This document shows, in pieces, positions 16,381 to 17,843 of a stretch of 17,843 bases of DNA. A model generated the notes under the pieces. The model saw nothing but the letters and a program-made list of their open reading frames with translations, was not told the DNA's origin and made no database searches. This stretch comes from Cytophagales bacterium (GTDB taxonomy: Bacteria > Bacteroidota > Bacteroidia > Cytophagales > UBA9547). How positions within the stretch are numbered: position 1 is the first letter of the stretch; every line of letters begins with the position of its first letter. The stretch covers positions 1 through 17,843 of the forward strand of contig DMUD01000292.1 in assembly GCA_003476475.1 (NCBI GenBank), in the 5' to 3' direction. The position numbers and the translations under genes are program-made.

Positions 16381-17669
16381 TGGGCATGATAGATCGAAAA
16401 ATTGCTCCACATTCGCTTCCTTTTCAGCCTTTTTCATTAATAAAGGCTCAGTCAAACATCTTGTCTAATGGCATACAGGTGCATTCATTGTGTGCAGGAA
16501 GTCAACCTATTGTCAGGTTGGAATTCGTATTTAAGGCAGGTTCTTGGTTCGAAAACATAAACGGACTTTCTCACGTGGCCTCAAAGATGTTGACTGAAGG
16601 AACAAGTCAGATGACGTCCAAACAGATTGCCGACACAATTGCGTTATATGGGGCATTTGTAGAGGTTCATCAAGGTTTTGAACACGTCAACCTTACTTTT
16701 TATTTGATGGAAAAAAATCTGTCAAATATTTTGCCGGTTATCGTTGATATGTTGTCTGATACTATATGTCCTGAAAACGAGCTTGAAAATTGCAAAACAA
16801 TTACTATCCAAAGCCTGAAAGTAAACAAGGAAAAAACGCAATTTTTGGCCTCCAACGAATTTAAAAAAGCACTTTTCGGTTTTTCAAATCCCTATGGCAG
16901 GCATTATGAAGAAGAGGATATACAGTCTGTAGCACGAAAAGATGTATTGAATTTTTTTCAAAAATTTATTCACTTGGGGAATATGGAGATATTTGTCTCA
17001 GGGAAATTCGAACAAACTCGCACAATCAAACTTCTCGATAGATACTTGGGAACAAATATTGGATTGGTTAAATCATTTAAAAATGAAAATTACCCTATTG
17101 AAAATCCGGAGCCTATTAAAGTTTTAGTAAAAAAGGAAGGAGCCGTGCAATCAAGTATTCGTTATGGCTCACACATAATAAATAGAAAACATTCCCATTT
17201 TATTCATTTTTTGGTGCTGAACGAAATGTTGGGTGGTTTTTTTGGTTCTAGGCTCATGCGGAATATTCGGGAAGAGAAGGGATATACCTATGGAATTCAC
17301 TCTTCAGTGCACTCCTTGTTACATGGCTCATATTTTGTTATCGCTACTGATGTTAAAATAGAAAATACGCGCCAAACCTTGCAAGAAATAGATTTAGAGA
17401 TAAACCGATTTAAAACTGAATTGGTACCTCAAAATGAACTTAAAACGGTTCAGTCTTATATGTTGGGACGATTTATGAATTCGATTAACACTCCTTTCTC
17501 CTTAATGGACAAATTCAAGGTTCTGCATTTTAATGAATTAGAATACGATTATTTTGACAGATACGTGAATGAGGTTCAAAATGTCACACCTGAACAAATA
17601 AAGTTATTGGCTTCCAAATATTTGAATACCAACCAATTCTATAGGGTGGTGGTAGGGGGGCAAGATTAA
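16380..17669 (+). CDS. M16 peptidase-like protein lacking the zinc motif (probable non-catalytic subunit)
   Basis: The 429-residue product has the M16 (pitrilysin/MPP-like) two-domain layout. The N-terminal half contains GSWFENINGLSHVASKMLTEG, aligned with the family segment that normally carries the HxxEH zinc motif. Here only His65 remains; Ser68 and Lys69 stand in for the Glu and second His, and the distal Glu region reads ITIQSL. The C-terminal half keeps R297-EEKGYT-Y304, the Arg/Tyr pair that binds substrate in M16B enzymes. This combination is the one known for the non-catalytic partner of heterodimeric M16B peptidases, so I infer it works with a zinc-bearing subunit encoded elsewhere. 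No signal peptide is seen, which suggests a cytosolic location. The start overlaps the porV stop by one base; a second ATG two codons on (16386) is equally possible. A six-G run lies near the 3' end. Confidence 0.9.
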   Translation: MGMIDRKIAPHSLPFQPFSLIKAQSNILSNGIQVHSLCAGSQPIVRLEFVFKAGSWFENINGLSHVASKMLTEGTSQMTSKQIADTIALYGAFVEVHQGFEHVNLTFYLMEKNLSNILPVIVDMLSDTICPENELENCKTITIQSLKVNKEKTQFLASNEFKKALFGFSNPYGRHYEEEDIQSVARKDVLNFFQKFIHLGNMEIFVSGKFEQTRTIKLLDRYLGTNIGLVKSFKNENYPIENPEPIKVLVKKEGAVQSSIRYGSHIINRKHSHFIHFLVLNEMLGGFFGSRLMRNIREEKGYTYGIHSSVHSLLHGSYFVIATDVKIENTRQTLQEIDLEINRFKTELVPQNELKTVQSYMLGRFMNSINTPFSLMDKFKVLHFNELEYDYFDRYVNEVQNVTPEQIKLLASKYLNTNQFYRVVVGGQD

Positions 17670-17697
17670 GTCCTCTATTATTTTTGAACTTTATTGT

Positions 17698-17727
17698 TTT
17701 GGGAATTGATAAAAAGCTATACCTTTG
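17698..17727 (+). promoter_or_regulatory. Bacteroidota promoter for tRNA-Tyr
   Basis: TTTG at 17698-17701 and a perfect -7 box TACCTTTG at 17720-17727 are separated by 18 nt. This is the best consensus pair in the window and sits about 70 nt ahead of the tRNA gene. Transcription would begin near 17734, giving a precursor with a leader of about 65 nt. Confidence 0.65.
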
Positions 17728-17748
17728 CATTTCCTTTTTCAGAAAAGC

Positions 17749-17769
17749 ATACTTATGATATATAAGTAT
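17749..17769 (+). repeat. 8-bp perfect inverted repeat in the tRNA-Tyr precursor leader
   Basis: The arms ATACTTAT (17749-17756) and ATAAGTAT (17762-17769) are perfect reverse complements around a 5-nt loop. The element lies between the predicted transcription start and the mature tRNA. As RNA it would be a weak, AU-rich hairpin with one GC pair and no U-tract, so it is not a terminator. It could be a processing site or a protein-binding palindrome, or chance in AT-rich DNA. Confidence 0.35.
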
Positions 17770-17798
17770 CTGAAAATAAAAAACTTAGTTCTTTGTTA

Positions 17799-17843
17799 GG
17801 GGTGATACCAGAGTGGCCAAATGGGACAGACTGTAAATCTGTT
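17799..17843 (+). tRNA. tRNA-Tyr (anticodon GTA), 5' part, cut by the window end
   Basis: The sequence starts with a 5' acceptor strand GGGGTGA, then T8 and A9, then a D-arm with the invariant GG at 17814-17815. The anticodon stem ACAGA/TCTGT (17826-17830 and 17838-17842) pairs perfectly around the loop CTGTAAA, with anticodon GTA at 17833-17835. The variable arm, T-arm and 3' acceptor lie beyond the window, so acceptor pairing cannot be checked. In many Bacteroidota tRNA-Tyr heads a tRNA cluster upstream of tuf; that cannot be seen here. Confidence 0.9.

Overview
The window is AT-rich DNA from the Bacteroidota, most likely the Cytophagia/Cytophagales side of the phylum. Four things point there: the type IX secretion genes porU and porV, a short flavobacterial/cytophagal-style CarB, a DUF4834-like small membrane protein, and repeated Bacteroidota-type promoter boxes (TAnnTTTG at -7). 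Genus-level placement is not possible by eye. Coding density is high and no gap exceeds about 130 nt, so this looks like core chromosome. I see no insertion sequence, prophage, CRISPR array or integron.

Layout. (1) Positions 35-2446, minus strand: a two-gene unit with a DUF62-family protein (SAM hydrolase/halogenase fold) followed by a membrane-anchored S41 C-terminal processing peptidase. (2) Positions 2504-3442, plus strand: phoH, divergent from DUF62 across a 57-nt gap that can hold back-to-back promoters. (3) Positions 3490-7074: a promoter, a 122-residue helical protein of unknown function, a Wza-like polysaccharide export lipoprotein and a Wzc-like BY-kinase/co-polymerase, packed with a 3-nt overlap and a 2-nt gap. 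No glycosyltransferase, flippase or phosphatase is present. (4) Positions 7087-17669: a long co-directional train of carB, DUF4834-like, pssA, purS, porU, porV and an M16-like protein. Housekeeping metabolism (pyrimidine/arginine precursor, phospholipid, purine) runs straight into the T9SS sortase and its outer-membrane cargo shuttle. porV may also have its own promoter inside the 3' end of porU. (5) Positions 17670-17843: a strong promoter, an 8-bp inverted repeat and the 5' part of tRNA-Tyr(GTA), cut by the window end.

How the genes work together. PorV is known to collect CTD-bearing cargo from the T9SS translocon and PorU to remove the CTD and attach the cargo to lipid A-linked polysaccharide, so an adjacent pair makes sense. 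The M16 gene starts in the last base of the porV stop codon and has lost its zinc motif while keeping the substrate-binding Arg/Tyr pair. That suggests the non-catalytic half of a two-subunit peptidase. Wza and Wzc would form the inner-to-outer membrane export conduit for a polysaccharide made elsewhere.

Nothing here is clearly a new system. The best leads are the catalytically dead M16 subunit coupled to porV, the DUF62 protein lacking its whole proposed catalytic triad, the CarB without its allosteric domain, and the isolated export pair with its uncharacterised leading gene.
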